This document shows positions 36,102-46,375 of a DNA stretch of 64,000 nt, one piece after another (position 1 is the stretch's first letter; each line of letters starts with the position of its first letter). This stretch comes from Halodesulfovibrio sp. (GTDB lineage Bacteria > Desulfobacterota > Desulfovibrionia > Desulfovibrionales > Desulfovibrionaceae). The notes beneath the pieces are model-generated. The model did not search any database. It saw only the letters and a program-made list of their open reading frames with translations, and was not told the DNA's origin. The position numbers and the translations under genes were made by a program. The stretch covers positions 124,001 through 188,000 of the forward strand of contig NZ_JAOARI010000018.1 of the NCBI RefSeq assembly GCF_025210605.1, in the 5' to 3' direction.

Positions 36102-37073
36102 ATGCCAAGACCCGGATTTTCCATTTGCGTCTGCCCCGATATACAGCTGACCAAAAACTACATCAATTCCCTATTACAGGAAAATCCCGCTCCAGAGGGA
36201 GCGTGGGAAAAACACGTATACTGGAGCGATGAAGGGCTGCCGCCTGTCTTCTGGGAAAACCTTACGCTGCAAGGATTGTTTGCCTCACCCAAAGTGCTCA
36301 TGATTCGTAATGCACAAAACCTTCCCATTGATGCGTGGCGTAAACTCAGCACAAGTCTCGGGCAATATAATCCGCTGGCATGGGTCATTATTTTCCTTGA
36401 AGCCCCATACGATAGAGGCAAACCTAAAATCCCAGCTGCAATAAAGAAACTACCATGCTGGAAACTGGCAGAAACGAAAGCATGGATATGGCAATCAGCA
36501 GGACTTACAGAACGTGCAATGCGTGGTTTCATTGAACAATGGGCAGCACAAAATCATATGCAAATTGAACCCAAAATAGTTCATGCGCTATCACAAGTTT
36601 TACCCCAAGATGCCTCTGCCGCAAAAAATGAGCTGGAAAAACTCGCTCTTGCTGCCGGAGATGCTCGAATAATTGCAGACGAGCACATTAAAGATATTTC
36701 CCATGATGCTGATATGGATATATTCGCGTTCATCAACGCACTACAATCAGGCAAAACACCTGATAAGGTGTGGAACAAGGTTCTATCCAGTCAGGCAGCA
36801 GGCGACGCAATGATCTTTTCATTCCTTGCCATGCTCCTGCGCGAAGCACGTATTTTATGGCAACTCTATGCAGGCGAAACCGTCCGCTTACCCTCCGGTA
36901 TTGTGCAACAAAAAAAACGACTCGCAACAAACCTCGGTCCAGTTCGCCTTTCAAAAATATGGGATCTGGCTCTGGAAGCAGAAATGGGTATCAAAACTGG
37001 TGAACGCAAGCCAGAACAGGCGATGGAAATATTAGTTGCCGGTCTTCTTGCTCTTTTTTCTCCAAAAAAGTAG
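36102..37073 (+). CDS. holA: DNA polymerase III delta subunit
   Basis: Clamp-loader subunit that opens the beta clamp. 323 aa. The three-domain layout is seen, with PKVLMIRNAQNLP (AAA+ sensor-like strand), the FINALQSGKTPDKVWNKV helix and the LLREARILWQL C-terminal collar segment. The ATG at 36102 follows AGGA; the upstream longer frame includes the terminator and is not believed. Family identity is moderate, supported by its place after lptE. Confidence 0.85.
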   Translation: MPRPGFSICVCPDIQLTKNYINSLLQENPAPEGAWEKHVYWSDEGLPPVFWENLTLQGLFASPKVLMIRNAQNLPIDAWRKLSTSLGQYNPLAWVIIFLEAPYDRGKPKIPAAIKKLPCWKLAETKAWIWQSAGLTERAMRGFIEQWAAQNHMQIEPKIVHALSQVLPQDASAAKNELEKLALAAGDARIIADEHIKDISHDADMDIFAFINALQSGKTPDKVWNKVLSSQAAGDAMIFSFLAMLLREARILWQLYAGETVRLPSGIVQQKKRLATNLGPVRLSKIWDLALEAEMGIKTGERKPEQAMEILVAGLLALFSPKK

Positions 37074-37191
37074 CTTTTTTGCCTTGTTTTACCACTAACT
37101 GTCTCTTTTTTTCTGCTTGATGCACCTTTTTTGTTGAAATATAATTAAAATTCACCTGTTATCGCTTGCCACGTTGCAATTCCTGTTTATT

Positions 37192-37869
37192 ATGACAGAA
37201 AAAGCTCACTATCATGGACATAGGAAGCGTCTGCGCGAAAAATTAAACAAAGACGAGCAGTCGCTTGCTGACTACGAAATCCTAGAACTTGTGCTCGGAA
37301 CTGTTATTTTGCGTTCCGACACAAAACCGCTCGCTAAAGAACTATTACATCGATTTGGTACACTTCGAGGTGTGCTAGATGCGCAAGATGAAGACCTGCT
37401 TCAACTCAAAGGCTTCGGGGCATCTCTTCTGAGCCACTGGAAGTTACTACGGGAACTCTTCTCCCGTTACATGGAATCTGGAATCTCGGAAAAGAAAAAG
37501 CTTTCCAGCCCTGCTGAAGTTGCAGAAATGGCACGCATCCGATTGGGACGTAAAGATAAAGAAGAGTTTTGGGCAGCTTTTTTGGATAACCAGAACAGGC
37601 TCATTTCTTGGGAAAGAATTTCAACCGGCACAGTGAATACTACCATGATCTACCCAAGGGAGCTTATGGAGCAGGCACTGCAACGCAAAGCCAGTTCGCT
37701 GGTAATTGTACACAATCATCCGGGTGGCAATCTTAATCCTTCGTCACCGGATATAGAAATAACACGGCACATTGTACAGGCAGGACGCATATTAGGCATT
37801 AGACTACTCGACCATCTAATAATTACAGCAGAGACATACTACAGCCTGAAGGATGAGGGACACATGTAA
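37192..37869 (+). CDS. radC: RadC family JAB-type protein
   Basis: 225 aa. The N-terminal helix-hairpin-helix half (~residues 1-95, with GFGASLLSHWKLL) is followed by a JAB/MPN metalloprotease-like half with VIVHNHPGGNLNPSSPD at ~172-188 (His-X-His plus Ser/Asp zinc ligands). The biological role of RadC is not settled; the old link with recombination repair has been withdrawn. The ATG at 37192 is chosen over an earlier TTG. Adjacent to acyP and lon. Confidence 0.93.
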   Translation: MTEKAHYHGHRKRLREKLNKDEQSLADYEILELVLGTVILRSDTKPLAKELLHRFGTLRGVLDAQDEDLLQLKGFGASLLSHWKLLRELFSRYMESGISEKKKLSSPAEVAEMARIRLGRKDKEEFWAAFLDNQNRLISWERISTGTVNTTMIYPRELMEQALQRKASSLVIVHNHPGGNLNPSSPDIEITRHIVQAGRILGIRLLDHLIITAETYYSLKDEGHM

Positions 37870-37892
37870 CATCTTCCAAAAGGAGGCGTATC

Positions 37893-38162
37893 ATGGCTAG
37901 GCAGCGCTATATCATATCAGGGAAAGTACAAGGGGTTGGGTTCCGGTATTGGGCACACCACACAGCAATTTCTTTGGGATTAAGCGGTTGGGTACGCAAT
38001 CTGCCGGATGGACGTGTTGAGCTTGTTGCAGAGGGAGATATCAGTAGTCTGCGTCAATTTGAAAAAGAACTGTGGCAAGGTCCGGTAAGTGGGCATGTCA
38101 CGGATGTTCAGCCGTGTGACACAAATTTACAGGAAGAACTTACGGGTTTTTCCATGCATTAA
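37893..38162 (+). CDS. acyP: Acylphosphatase
   Basis: 89 aa; hydrolyses acyl phosphates. The conserved catalytic Arg is in GKVQGVGFRYW and the Asn in GWVRNLPDGRVE. AAAGGAGGCG 7 nt before ATG is a near-perfect ribosome site. Ends 70 bases before lon. Confidence 0.95.
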   Translation: MARQRYIISGKVQGVGFRYWAHHTAISLGLSGWVRNLPDGRVELVAEGDISSLRQFEKELWQGPVSGHVTDVQPCDTNLQEELTGFSMH

Positions 38163-38233
38163 ACACATGTTACTGTCGTAGATACGCCAGCAACTATATA
38201 TAACACCGTATCTGCCCAGCTTGGAGGGCACCC

Positions 38234-40639
38234 ATGACTGACGATATAATGAACAGCACACCGTTAATTACCGAAGAGGAAGTTCTTTCAGGCGCTCTGG
38301 AGCACGATGCAGATGCAACGCTACCGGAATTCCCCGCCGAACTTCCTGTACTTCCGGTTCGAGATATTGTTGTCTTCAATTACATGATTCTTCCGCTCTT
38401 TGTAGGGCGTGAAAAATCTGTTCAGGCCGTTGACGCTGCCCTTAACGGCAGCCGCTACATGATGATTACAACACAGAAAGACGAATCCACTGAAGATCCT
38501 TCGCCAGAGGATTTGCACACCACTGGTACTGTTGTAATGATTATGCGCATGCTTAAAATGCCTGACGGACGCCTCAAAGTGCTCGTACAAGGTGTAAGCC
38601 GTGCAAAAATCGATCACTTCACCAGCACAGAGCCATACCTTGTGGCAGAAGTGAATGGTCTGGAAGAAGTCGAAATCGAAGAAGTTTCCGTTGAAACAGA
38701 AGCTATGATGCGTGCCGTACGCGAACAGAGCGAAGAAATTCTCTCCCTGCGTGGTGTTGCAACATCTGAAATTATGTCTGTTCTCAACACAGTGCACGAT
38801 CCAGGACGCCTTGCAGATTTGATTGCAGCAAATTTGCGAATGAAAGTACCGGATGCACAGTCTATTCTTGAGTGCAACGACCCTCTGGATCGTTTAGACC
38901 TTGTCAATAAGCAGCTCCAAAAAGAATCAGAAGTTGCTAACGTACAGGCACGCATTCAATCTATGGCTCGAGAAGGCATGGATAAGGCACAACGCGACTA
39001 CTACCTGCGCGAACAGCTTAAAGCTATCCGTACAGAGCTTGGTGAAGGTGAAGGTGCAGAAGAAGAAGCAGAAGAGCTTGCTGAAGCACTGAACAAAGCA
39101 GGTCTGCCTAAGGATGTTCGCAAAGAAGCTTCTAAACAATTGCGTCGTCTTACCGGAATGCATCCAGAATCATCTGAAGCCAGCGTTGTTCGCAGCTACC
39201 TTGAGTGGCTTTCTGAACTTCCTTGGAAAAAGCTTTCCCGTGATCGACTTGATATTTTAAAAGCGCAGGAAATTTTGGACGAAGATCATTACGGTCTGGA
39301 AAAAGTCAAAGATCGTATTCTTGAATACCTCTCTGTTCGCAAACTTAACCCGAAATCTAAAGGACCTATCCTTTGTTTCGCAGGCCCTCCGGGGGTTGGT
39401 AAAACGTCTTTAGGACGTTCCATTGCGCGCTCTTTGGGGCGTAAATTTCAGCGTATTTCGCTTGGTGGTATGCGCGACGAAGCAGAAATCCGCGGTCATC
39501 GCCGTACATACGTCGGCGCTATGCCGGGGCGTATAATCCAGACAATGAAACTTATGGGAACTCGTAACCCTGTCATCATGCTGGATGAAATCGACAAGCT
39601 CGGCTCTGATTTTAGAGGCGACCCGTCTTCTGCACTGCTGGAAGTCCTTGACCCTGAGCAGAACAGTAATTTTTCAGACCACTACCTGAATGTTCCTTTT
39701 GATCTGTCGAAAGTCATGTTCATCTGCACAGCAAACCAGCTGGATACTATTCCGGGACCTTTGCGTGACCGCATGGAAATTATCCAGATTCCGGGATACA
39801 CAATGCAGGAAAAAACCCGCATTGCGCGTCGCTATCTGTTGCCACGTCAGGCAGAAGAAAACGGTCTGAAAAAAGACGAAGTTTCTATTGCAGACAGCGT
39901 GCTCTCTAAAATAATTCAAGAATACACACGCGAAGCCGGACTGCGTAACCTTGAACGTGAAATCGGCGCAGTATGCCGCAAGCTTGCGCGTCAAAAAGCA
40001 GAAGGCACAGCTGGTCCTTACAAGGTCACTGCCAAAACGCTTCAGAAGCTGCTGGGTATCCCACGCTTCATTGATGAAGAAAAAGATGCTGATCTTATTC
40101 CGGGTGTCGCACAGGGGTTGGCATGGACTCCATATGGCGGCGTGATTCTTAACATCGAAGTGACGCCTATGAAGGGAAAAGGCAAACTTACCCTTACAGG
40201 TCAGCTCGGTGATGTTATGAAAGAATCCGCACAGGCTGCACTAAGTTATGCACGAGCCAATGCAGAAGAGTTGAACATTGATGCCGATTTCCTTGATAAG
40301 CACGATATTCACATTCACGTTCCAGCGGGTGCTACCCCTAAAGATGGACCTTCCGCCGGTGTAACTTTGCTCATCGCGCTTATCTCCGCTTTGAAAGGTG
40401 AACCTGTGAACCACGATCTTTGTATGACTGGCGAAATTACTCTGCGTGGACGTGTCTTACCTGTTGGTGGCATCAAAGAAAAAATTCTTGCCGGTGTTGC
40501 CCGTGGATTACATCAAGTATGCATTCCTAAACAGAATGAAAAAGACCTTGAAGATGTTCCAGCGGATTTACTCAAAAAGATTGATGTGCATACCGCATCG
40601 CACATTCAAGATATCATCCCGTTAGCTTTTACAAAATAG
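38234..40639 (+). CDS. lon: ATP-dependent protease Lon
   Basis: 801 aa soluble LonA. The N-terminal substrate domain ([26 protein letters not shown]) is followed by a coiled segment, the AAA+ module with Walker [12 protein letters not shown] and Walker [12 protein letters not shown], and the protease domain with the catalytic dyad S707 ([10 protein letters not shown]) and K750 (VGGIKEK). It is intact. Degrades damaged and regulatory proteins. ATG with TTGGAGGGC upstream. It is monocistronic; no sigma-32 promoter was identified with confidence. Confidence 0.97.
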   Translation: MTDDIMNSTPLITEEEVLSGALEHDADATLPEFPAELPVLPVRDIVVFNYMILPLFVGREKSVQAVDAALNGSRYMMITTQKDESTEDPSPEDLHTTGTVVMIMRMLKMPDGRLKVLVQGVSRAKIDHFTSTEPYLVAEVNGLEEVEIEEVSVETEAMMRAVREQSEEILSLRGVATSEIMSVLNTVHDPGRLADLIAANLRMKVPDAQSILECNDPLDRLDLVNKQLQKESEVANVQARIQSMAREGMDKAQRDYYLREQLKAIRTELGEGEGAEEEAEELAEALNKAGLPKDVRKEASKQLRRLTGMHPESSEASVVRSYLEWLSELPWKKLSRDRLDILKAQEILDEDHYGLEKVKDRILEYLSVRKLNPKSKGPILCFAGPPGVGKTSLGRSIARSLGRKFQRISLGGMRDEAEIRGHRRTYVGAMPGRIIQTMKLMGTRNPVIMLDEIDKLGSDFRGDPSSALLEVLDPEQNSNFSDHYLNVPFDLSKVMFICTANQLDTIPGPLRDRMEIIQIPGYTMQEKTRIARRYLLPRQAEENGLKKDEVSIADSVLSKIIQEYTREAGLRNLEREIGAVCRKLARQKAEGTAGPYKVTAKTLQKLLGIPRFIDEEKDADLIPGVAQGLAWTPYGGVILNIEVTPMKGKGKLTLTGQLGDVMKESAQAALSYARANAEELNIDADFLDKHDIHIHVPAGATPKDGPSAGVTLLIALISALKGEPVNHDLCMTGEITLRGRVLPVGGIKEKILAGVARGLHQVCIPKQNEKDLEDVPADLLKKIDVHTASHIQDIIPLAFTK

Positions 40640-40715
40640 TCGGCTAAATCTAACAACATGCTGGACTCTGCTTGCTACTTCTGGTAGCGCAAAAGTCCAA
40701 GAACATGTACGCAAT

Positions 40716-40753
40716 AAAGGCGGTGAACCCAATGTTCACCGCCTTATTTTTTT
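40716..40753 (+). terminator. Terminator of lon
   Basis: Stem AAGGCGGTGAAC / GTTCACCGCCTT with a five-base loop and a T-run. Confidence 0.93.
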
Positions 40754-40770
40754 GATAAAAGGACGCCAGT

Positions 40771-41256
40771 ATGCAGACTGATGACACTTCGCTTTCCAAC
40801 ATCCACCCATTATTCAGCCGTCTGTCCGGTCAGGTTGTTTGGTTACTTATGGAAGAAAATGATGCCTCATCCGAGGACATCAATGCTTTTATGGATAATG
40901 TCATTGCATGGCGAACTGCTCATCTAAAAACGATGCGAGCACTTCTGGAAGACTCCAGCCTGTACATGCAGATAACTGTTGACCACATTGGAGACATTCC
41001 CGCAGACCAAGAAGCATGCAGCAGATGCGAAAATTTGGCAGGTAAAATTTTGCCAGCATCCCATCCTTCTCTTATCAGCATGCTTCCTCCTTACTCGCTC
41101 GGTTGTCGATGCCGTGGAAAAATTTTGACTGAATCTGAGCTGCCAGAAAATCCAGACTTTCTTGTCCCTGAAGATTGTCCGGAACATTCTTTTATGTGCC
41201 AAACAGGATGGTTTCTCCATTACCCGTGGGCAAGTAAAAAGAAAGAACAACAATAA
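40771..41256 (+). CDS. Unknown protein with a CxxC...CRC motif
   Basis: 161 aa, mostly helical at the N-terminus (residues 1-75). Residues ~85-120 read ACSRCENLAGKILPASHPSLISMLPPYSLGCRCRG: a CxxC pair, a Gly-Lys turn, PP and a terminal CRC. That layout resembles the C-terminal zinc-binding segment of phage head-morphogenesis proteins of the Mu gpF/SPP1 gp7 type, but no other phage gene is present. A second pair (DCPEHSFMC) follows. ATG with AAAGGA upstream. Family not recognised with confidence; a small zinc-binding protein is the most that can be said. Confidence 0.65.
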   Translation: MQTDDTSLSNIHPLFSRLSGQVVWLLMEENDASSEDINAFMDNVIAWRTAHLKTMRALLEDSSLYMQITVDHIGDIPADQEACSRCENLAGKILPASHPSLISMLPPYSLGCRCRGKILTESELPENPDFLVPEDCPEHSFMCQTGWFLHYPWASKKKEQQ

Positions 41257-41360
41257 GCCTGTTTCTGAAAAGCAAATGTTCAAAAGACGCTGTCCGGTCT
41301 TTTGAAAGGCTTTGCTAAGCAACGGCTCATGCGCTATCTTCCCGCACACAAGAGGGAACA

Positions 41361-43577
41361 ATGAATCAAACTCCACTAGACATTCTTCGGACAACCTACG
41401 GATTTAGAGACTTCAGAGGCAAGCAGGAAGACATCATCAATCACATGATTGATGGTGGCGATGCACTTGTCATCATGCCTACAGGCAGCGGTAAATCGCT
41501 TTGCTATCAATTGCCTTCTATTATCCGCAAAGGCACTGGCATCATCGTTTCACCTTTGATTGCGCTTATGCAAGATCAGGTAAACGAATTAGTGCAAATG
41601 GGGATACGGGCAGCTTTTCTGAACTCAAGCCAAAGCCCGCAAGAACAGCAGCTAGTGGAACAACAGCTCCGTAATAATGAGCTGGACATGCTCTATGTTG
41701 CGCCTGAACGCCTTGTCACACCTGTATTTCTGGCATTACTTGACACAATCCACCCTGCACTATTTACTATTGATGAAGCACACTGCGTCTCACAGTGGGG
41801 ACACGATTTCAGACCGGAATACACGCGCCTGTCAATTTTACGTGAACGTTTCCCGCAAGTTCCGCTCATTGCACTTACAGCAACAGCTGATGACCCCACC
41901 CGCAAAGACATTGCAGAACAGTTGCACCTTCAACAAGCCCCTGTTTTTGCCACAGGGTTTGATAGACCGAATATCACGTATACTATTCAAAATAGAGAAC
42001 GAGGACAGGATCAACTTTTCAGTTTTATCCGCAATAACTACAAGGATGAGTCCGGCATTGTCTATTGCCAGTCACGCAAAAAAGTAGAAGAGATTGCCTC
42101 TAAGCTTACCGAGGCAGGTTTCAACGCACTGCCGTACCATGCAGGGATGAGCGCAATTCAGCGAAATCATAACCAGTCCAGATTCATGATGGAAGAAAAC
42201 GTCATTATGGTTGCCACTATTGCCTTTGGTATGGGGGTTAACAAACCAAACGTGCGTTTTGTTGTACATATTGGACTACCCAAAAGCCTTGAGGCATACC
42301 ATCAGGAAACAGGTCGTGCTGGTCGCGACGGTCTTCCGGCAGACGCTCTTCTTTTATACAACTTGCAGGACATTGTGCTTGCAAGACGTATGATTACACG
42401 ATCTTCAACAAACCGTGCCATCATTGAGCAGCACAAATTCAACTCCCTACTCGGATTCATTGAAACAACTGAATGCCGCCGCAACGTTATTCTCTCTTAC
42501 TTCGGCGAACACCGTACAGAAAAATGCGGCAACTGCGACACCTGCCTGTTCCCTGTCGAAACATGGGACGGCACAATTGCAGCGCAAAAAGCACTTTCAT
42601 GCGTGTATCGAACAGGGCAACGGTTCGGGGCAACGCATCTTACAGATATTTTGATTGGCAACCTGACGAAGCGAGTTTCAGAGCACGAACATAATCTGAT
42701 AAAAACATTTGCGTGCGGTAAAGAACTTGGGAAAGAGACGTGGAAAGGTGTATTCAGACAACTGGTTGCCTTGCAGATGCTTGATTCTGACCCTGAAAAC
42801 GGAAGCCTGAAGCTTAATGACACAAGCTGGCAAATTCTGCGTAGCGAAAAAACAGTCTCACTGCGACGCGACTCTCTTTCTGCCACAACCACAAAACATG
42901 TGAATAAGAAAGAACTGGACGCAGCCATGCAGCATGCGCTTCAACTTCCGGATGCAACCTTGCTGCTTGATCTTCTTAAGATAGAACGCACACGTATTTC
43001 ACGGGAACAAAACATCCCGCCATACTCTGTACTCCCAGATAAAACGCTGCTGGAGCTTGTTGCCTATCGCCCTATTCAAAAAGACGATCTGTGTAATATT
43101 CACGGAATCGGACAAACAAAGCTTGCTATGTATGGTGACCTGATGCTCTCCGTGCTTACCAACTTTGAGGCAGAACACGGACGCCCTGACTCCTTGCCAG
43201 AACTTCCGCAACGGGCAGCTGCAAAGCAAAAAAAGAAAGATGCCGGAAAAACTATTACCGACACCGTCCAAAAATCAATCGACTTATTCCGACAACTGGG
43301 AAGCGTTACGCTAGTTGCTGCTGAACGCAACTTAGTAGATGGAACTGTTTATGGACATATCGCCCGTGCCGTTGAACTAGGTGAAATTGAACTTGCAGCC
43401 GTTACAGCACAACTGACAGCAGACGAAATAGAAGCTGTGCGGGCACAAGTTGCCGCAGCCATTGGCTCAGGAACAGGGATCAAAGGTGCGCATACAGCCC
43501 TGAAAGGAAAGTATGACTACGGTCTTTTACGGTGTATTGCGGTAGATTTAAAAAAAGCCAGCTCAGAAGAATGGTAA
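41361..43577 (+). CDS. recQ: ATP-dependent DNA helicase RecQ
   Basis: 738-aa superfamily-2 3'-5' helicase. Walker A PTGSGKS (residues ~40-46), DEAH box IDEAHCVSQWGHDFRPEY, motif VI QETGRAGRDG, the RecQ zinc site (CRRNVILSYFGE...CGNCDTC), a winged-helix segment, an HRDC domain (~520-600, VAYRPIQKDDLCNIHGIGQTKLAMYG) and a ~100-residue C-terminal helix-turn-helix-like extension (LFRQLGSVTLVAAERNLVDG) seen in a subset of bacterial RecQ. ATG with AGAGGGAACA upstream. A terminator follows. Confidence 0.96.
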   Translation: MNQTPLDILRTTYGFRDFRGKQEDIINHMIDGGDALVIMPTGSGKSLCYQLPSIIRKGTGIIVSPLIALMQDQVNELVQMGIRAAFLNSSQSPQEQQLVEQQLRNNELDMLYVAPERLVTPVFLALLDTIHPALFTIDEAHCVSQWGHDFRPEYTRLSILRERFPQVPLIALTATADDPTRKDIAEQLHLQQAPVFATGFDRPNITYTIQNRERGQDQLFSFIRNNYKDESGIVYCQSRKKVEEIASKLTEAGFNALPYHAGMSAIQRNHNQSRFMMEENVIMVATIAFGMGVNKPNVRFVVHIGLPKSLEAYHQETGRAGRDGLPADALLLYNLQDIVLARRMITRSSTNRAIIEQHKFNSLLGFIETTECRRNVILSYFGEHRTEKCGNCDTCLFPVETWDGTIAAQKALSCVYRTGQRFGATHLTDILIGNLTKRVSEHEHNLIKTFACGKELGKETWKGVFRQLVALQMLDSDPENGSLKLNDTSWQILRSEKTVSLRRDSLSATTTKHVNKKELDAAMQHALQLPDATLLLDLLKIERTRISREQNIPPYSVLPDKTLLELVAYRPIQKDDLCNIHGIGQTKLAMYGDLMLSVLTNFEAEHGRPDSLPELPQRAAAKQKKKDAGKTITDTVQKSIDLFRQLGSVTLVAAERNLVDGTVYGHIARAVELGEIELAAVTAQLTADEIEAVRAQVAAAIGSGTGIKGAHTALKGKYDYGLLRCIAVDLKKASSEEW

Positions 43578-43579
43578 AA

Positions 43580-43617
43580 GAAAAGCCCGTTACTACTCAG
43601 GTAGTAATGGGCTTTTG
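43580..43617. terminator. Bidirectional terminator between recQ and the MoaD-like gene
   Basis: AAAAGCCCGTTACTAC / GTAGTAATGGGCTTTT with a TCAG loop, between convergent genes. The T-run is modest. Confidence 0.85.
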
Positions 43618-43640
43618 ATTTCAATATCATCAACAGCATC

Positions 43641-43865
43641 CTAGCCGCCACCAACGGCAGGAAACAAGCCAAGGCGATCCCCTTCGCTAAGCACACTGCT
43701 CAGTGATTGATGCTTTCCGTTTATGAACATAATTTTCACATCTTCAGTTTTAATCCCAAGAGCATCAATAACCTGCTGAATGGTTGCACCATCTTCAACA
43801 GTCATCATATTCCCTTCCGGTGTAAAATCAGAAAGAGTCGCAAAACATTTTATTTCTATCTGCAT
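43641..43865 (-). CDS. MoaD/ThiS-like sulfur-carrier protein
   Basis: 74-aa ubiquitin-fold protein (MQIEIKCFATLSDFTPEGN start) ending in VGGG, the adenylated/thiocarboxylated Gly-Gly terminus of MoaD and ThiS. Start ATG with AAAGGA upstream. No MoaE, MoeB or ThiF gene is adjacent, so the sulfur acceptor is unknown. In sulfate reducers such orphan MoaDs often serve molybdopterin or tungsten-cofactor synthesis; this is inference. Confidence 0.88.
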   Translation of the reverse strand: MQIEIKCFATLSDFTPEGNMMTVEDGATIQQVIDALGIKTEDVKIMFINGKHQSLSSVLSEGDRLGLFPAVGGG

Positions 43866-43990
43866 GGCATATCCTTTTATTTACAACCACAAGATACGCA
43901 ATAAGAAAAAAGAAATGGAAACACAAGCTCCTCTCGTATCATACGCAAAAAACTATGCTGTGTACTGACGGACAGACACAGATAGGGGCA

Positions 43991-44965
43991 TTACATCCCC
44001 TCTACCAGGGCAGCTCCGTTGTACATTTCATCCATTGGAGCTAACACTCCCCGCAAAAAAGTATCCCCGTTACGCTGCAGCGGAGTGATATGCAGGCTGA
44101 TATTTTTTTGTCCTTCCGCTGAATCAAGAACTGTTTGTGTACGCATAGTGCTTTGTGTCTTAGCAAGTGATTCTGTTTGATACTCTTGCTCAGGGACACT
44201 GAAAGCACAGCAACTGATAAGAAGCGATGCGATACGCTCACGCTCTTCTGGAATAAGAAATTCTGTCAAATACCTTTTTTCTGGTGTGGCAACACTGCCT
44301 AACAATTTGCTGGCGAATTTATTAGTAATCAGGATACGTCCGTTTTTACTCAAATCTACGACGCCAGCAGGCAACGAATCTGAAAATGCAATAACATCCT
44401 CGCCACCGCACTTAAAGCATTTATACAATTCAAACACTTCTACAGCAGACGCACAGTTCTTACAGACAATAGAAAGCAGTGCCATTTCAACAGCAGTAAG
44501 ATTTTTGGCACCTTCTGAAAAAACGCCTACAAACATCCCCCTCACACGCGAAGATGTTTCCAGAACATGCAACACTACTCTACGCTGCAATTCAACAGAG
44601 TGCACAATCACAGGACGCCCTTCCCGCAGAGCAAAGGTAAACATCCCGCTATCAATAAATGATGTTATTGCGGATTCTATCTGAGCACTCCATTCCTGCC
44701 TGTCTGAATATGCCTGATAAAAATCCGAACTCCCTTCATCCACAAGATACACAGCAGAAGCAGCAAACGGTGTAATAGTTGCTACTCGAGCTACAACCTC
44801 GCGCAAAAGCAGTGTCGGCTCGTGCAGTGAGCTTATCCCCACTTCAAACTCGCCCAACGACGCAGCAAGTTCCAACGCATCCAAAGTAAATCGAGTTTGA
44901 TCTTCTAACCGAGCGACCCGCCCCTCAAGAGACTCTACGTCTACAGGTGCTTTTTTACTCTCCAT
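43991..44965 (-). CDS. GAF/PAS-like sensory protein
   Basis: 324 aa. A short N-terminal coiled coil (ESLEGRVARLEDQTRFTL) is followed by a GAF-like domain (~residues 40-185; LLREVVARVATITPFAASAVYLVD, then RGMFVGVFSEGAKNLTAVEMALLSIVCKNCASAVE) and a PAS-like domain (~205-320; ADSLPAGVVDLSKNGRILITNKFASKLLG-type core). No output domain is visible. The coding region overlaps the stop of the HDOD gene by 11 bases, so the pair is translated together and the proteins probably interact. Ligand unknown; the paired Cys (CFKCGG) between domains could be redox- or metal-active. Confidence 0.75.
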   Translation of the reverse strand: MESKKAPVDVESLEGRVARLEDQTRFTLDALELAASLGEFEVGISSLHEPTLLLREVVARVATITPFAASAVYLVDEGSSDFYQAYSDRQEWSAQIESAITSFIDSGMFTFALREGRPVIVHSVELQRRVVLHVLETSSRVRGMFVGVFSEGAKNLTAVEMALLSIVCKNCASAVEVFELYKCFKCGGEDVIAFSDSLPAGVVDLSKNGRILITNKFASKLLGSVATPEKRYLTEFLIPEERERIASLLISCCAFSVPEQEYQTESLAKTQSTMRTQTVLDSAEGQKNISLHITPLQRNGDTFLRGVLAPMDEMYNGAALVEGM

Positions 44966-46190
44966 ATACCAACCGTATGATTTCGTTAGACTTCAAATAA
45001 ATAACTTCCACAATCTCAGACAGTGACTCTTCTGTAATATTCAGTATAGCCCACGCATCACTATCTAAAGAAGGCGGAAGGGTGTCGTACTCCGGGTTAT
45101 AAAAAAGAGCCTTTGTCACAAACGCTGCTACCTGCATAATAGCATGCTCTTTTGTTCCAACCTTGCTGAAGCGTAAGTGGTGTTCCAACACGCTTTTTTC
45201 TGCCGCTACAGGAAAACCCAATGCCTTTAATATTCGTCCCCCGACCTCAGCATGAGTCATCCCAAAATGTAAAATTTCCGCAGTGCAAATATTCAAGTTA
45301 TTCTGTGCTGCTGTCCTGCGCACTGCATTATATTCCGAAGAGAAATGACGTACAAAAAACAAACGTCCGACGTCTCGCAATATTCCATTGCTAAAAAATG
45401 AATCTTTACTACTTGCACCAGATGCAATTGCAATGTAGCGCGCTGCCACACCTGTTGCAAGAGCACTTTTAGCAGTATGTAACACTGCTTCAGAAGAATT
45501 AAGTTCGTATAAATGCTCAAGATAAACTAGAATAATAGCTAAATATAGTACAGTCCTATTTCCTAAAAAAGCTGCGCAGCTATAAATAGATTTTATTTCA
45601 CAACCCGTAACATTGATAAAACTTTCGCAAATTCTAAGAATTTTATCCCGTATCCGTTTATTTTTTTCAATTACTGCAACAACAGTTTCGGGTGTTGTAT
45701 ATACATTGTTCAGCATCTGCACAAAAACAAAGTAATCCTCAGGAAAACCATCAAAGTAATATTGAATATCACCTGCAAGAGCATCAGCAATTTTCTTTTG
45801 ACTATTTGATAGCTGGTGGCTTCCAGAAGTTTGCTCGCAACATGATGGAAAAAGACCGTCTTCCCCCCTCCCGTCAACATTTGCCAGTCTGATACAATCT
45901 TCAACAATACTGGAAACAGGAAATATTCCGGCTTTACTCTGGCGTAACAATATCCGGATAGCAGAAGCTGAATCTGTGATACAAGTATGTCGGCTACTGT
46001 CTTCACCAGCAAAATTGCTGGTGCAGTCATCAGACGTACCATGAACAGATACGTGCTGTACTCCCCATATTTTAAGAACACGCAGCGTCTGGTCTGTAAC
46101 AATATGTCCACGAGAAAACAGCCTTCTTCCATTGGCAATCTGCACATCGCATGAAAGAGCCTGCCCTATCTCAAGGCTGGAAATCGTCAT
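44955..46190 (-). CDS. HDOD-domain signalling protein
   Basis: 411 aa. The N-terminal ~55 residues resemble the region found before HD-GYP domains (LEIGQALSCDVQIANGRRLFSRGHIVTDQTLRVLKIWGV). The HDOD core spans ~155-345 (SALATGVAARYIA, SFFSNGILRDVGRLFF, HAEVGGRILKALGFP). HDOD proteins regulate signalling networks without hydrolysing cyclic dinucleotides. Here the metal-binding HD doublets are incomplete: GILRDVGR stands where 'GLLHDIG' is usual. Starts at ATG 46190. The overlapping GAF/PAS-like gene is its likely partner. Confidence 0.8.
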   Translation of the reverse strand: MTISSLEIGQALSCDVQIANGRRLFSRGHIVTDQTLRVLKIWGVQHVSVHGTSDDCTSNFAGEDSSRHTCITDSASAIRILLRQSKAGIFPVSSIVEDCIRLANVDGRGEDGLFPSCCEQTSGSHQLSNSQKKIADALAGDIQYYFDGFPEDYFVFVQMLNNVYTTPETVVAVIEKNKRIRDKILRICESFINVTGCEIKSIYSCAAFLGNRTVLYLAIILVYLEHLYELNSSEAVLHTAKSALATGVAARYIAIASGASSKDSFFSNGILRDVGRLFFVRHFSSEYNAVRRTAAQNNLNICTAEILHFGMTHAEVGGRILKALGFPVAAEKSVLEHHLRFSKVGTKEHAIMQVAAFVTKALFYNPEYDTLPPSLDSDAWAILNITEESLSEIVEVIYLKSNEIIRLVYGE

Positions 46191-46375
46191 TGTATTTTAT
46201 TTCCCTCTAATAAGAACACGATAACAACGAATTATAACAGTTTATTTTCACAACAAGTACTCATAGTTATCAACAAACGCAATTGCAATTGTGTAAATAG
46301 CTGTCTTTTCCAACGTATTTTTTTATGTTATTGGTCGCGAAGTTTCAAAACCGATTACTTTTCTGTAGGCAGTGC

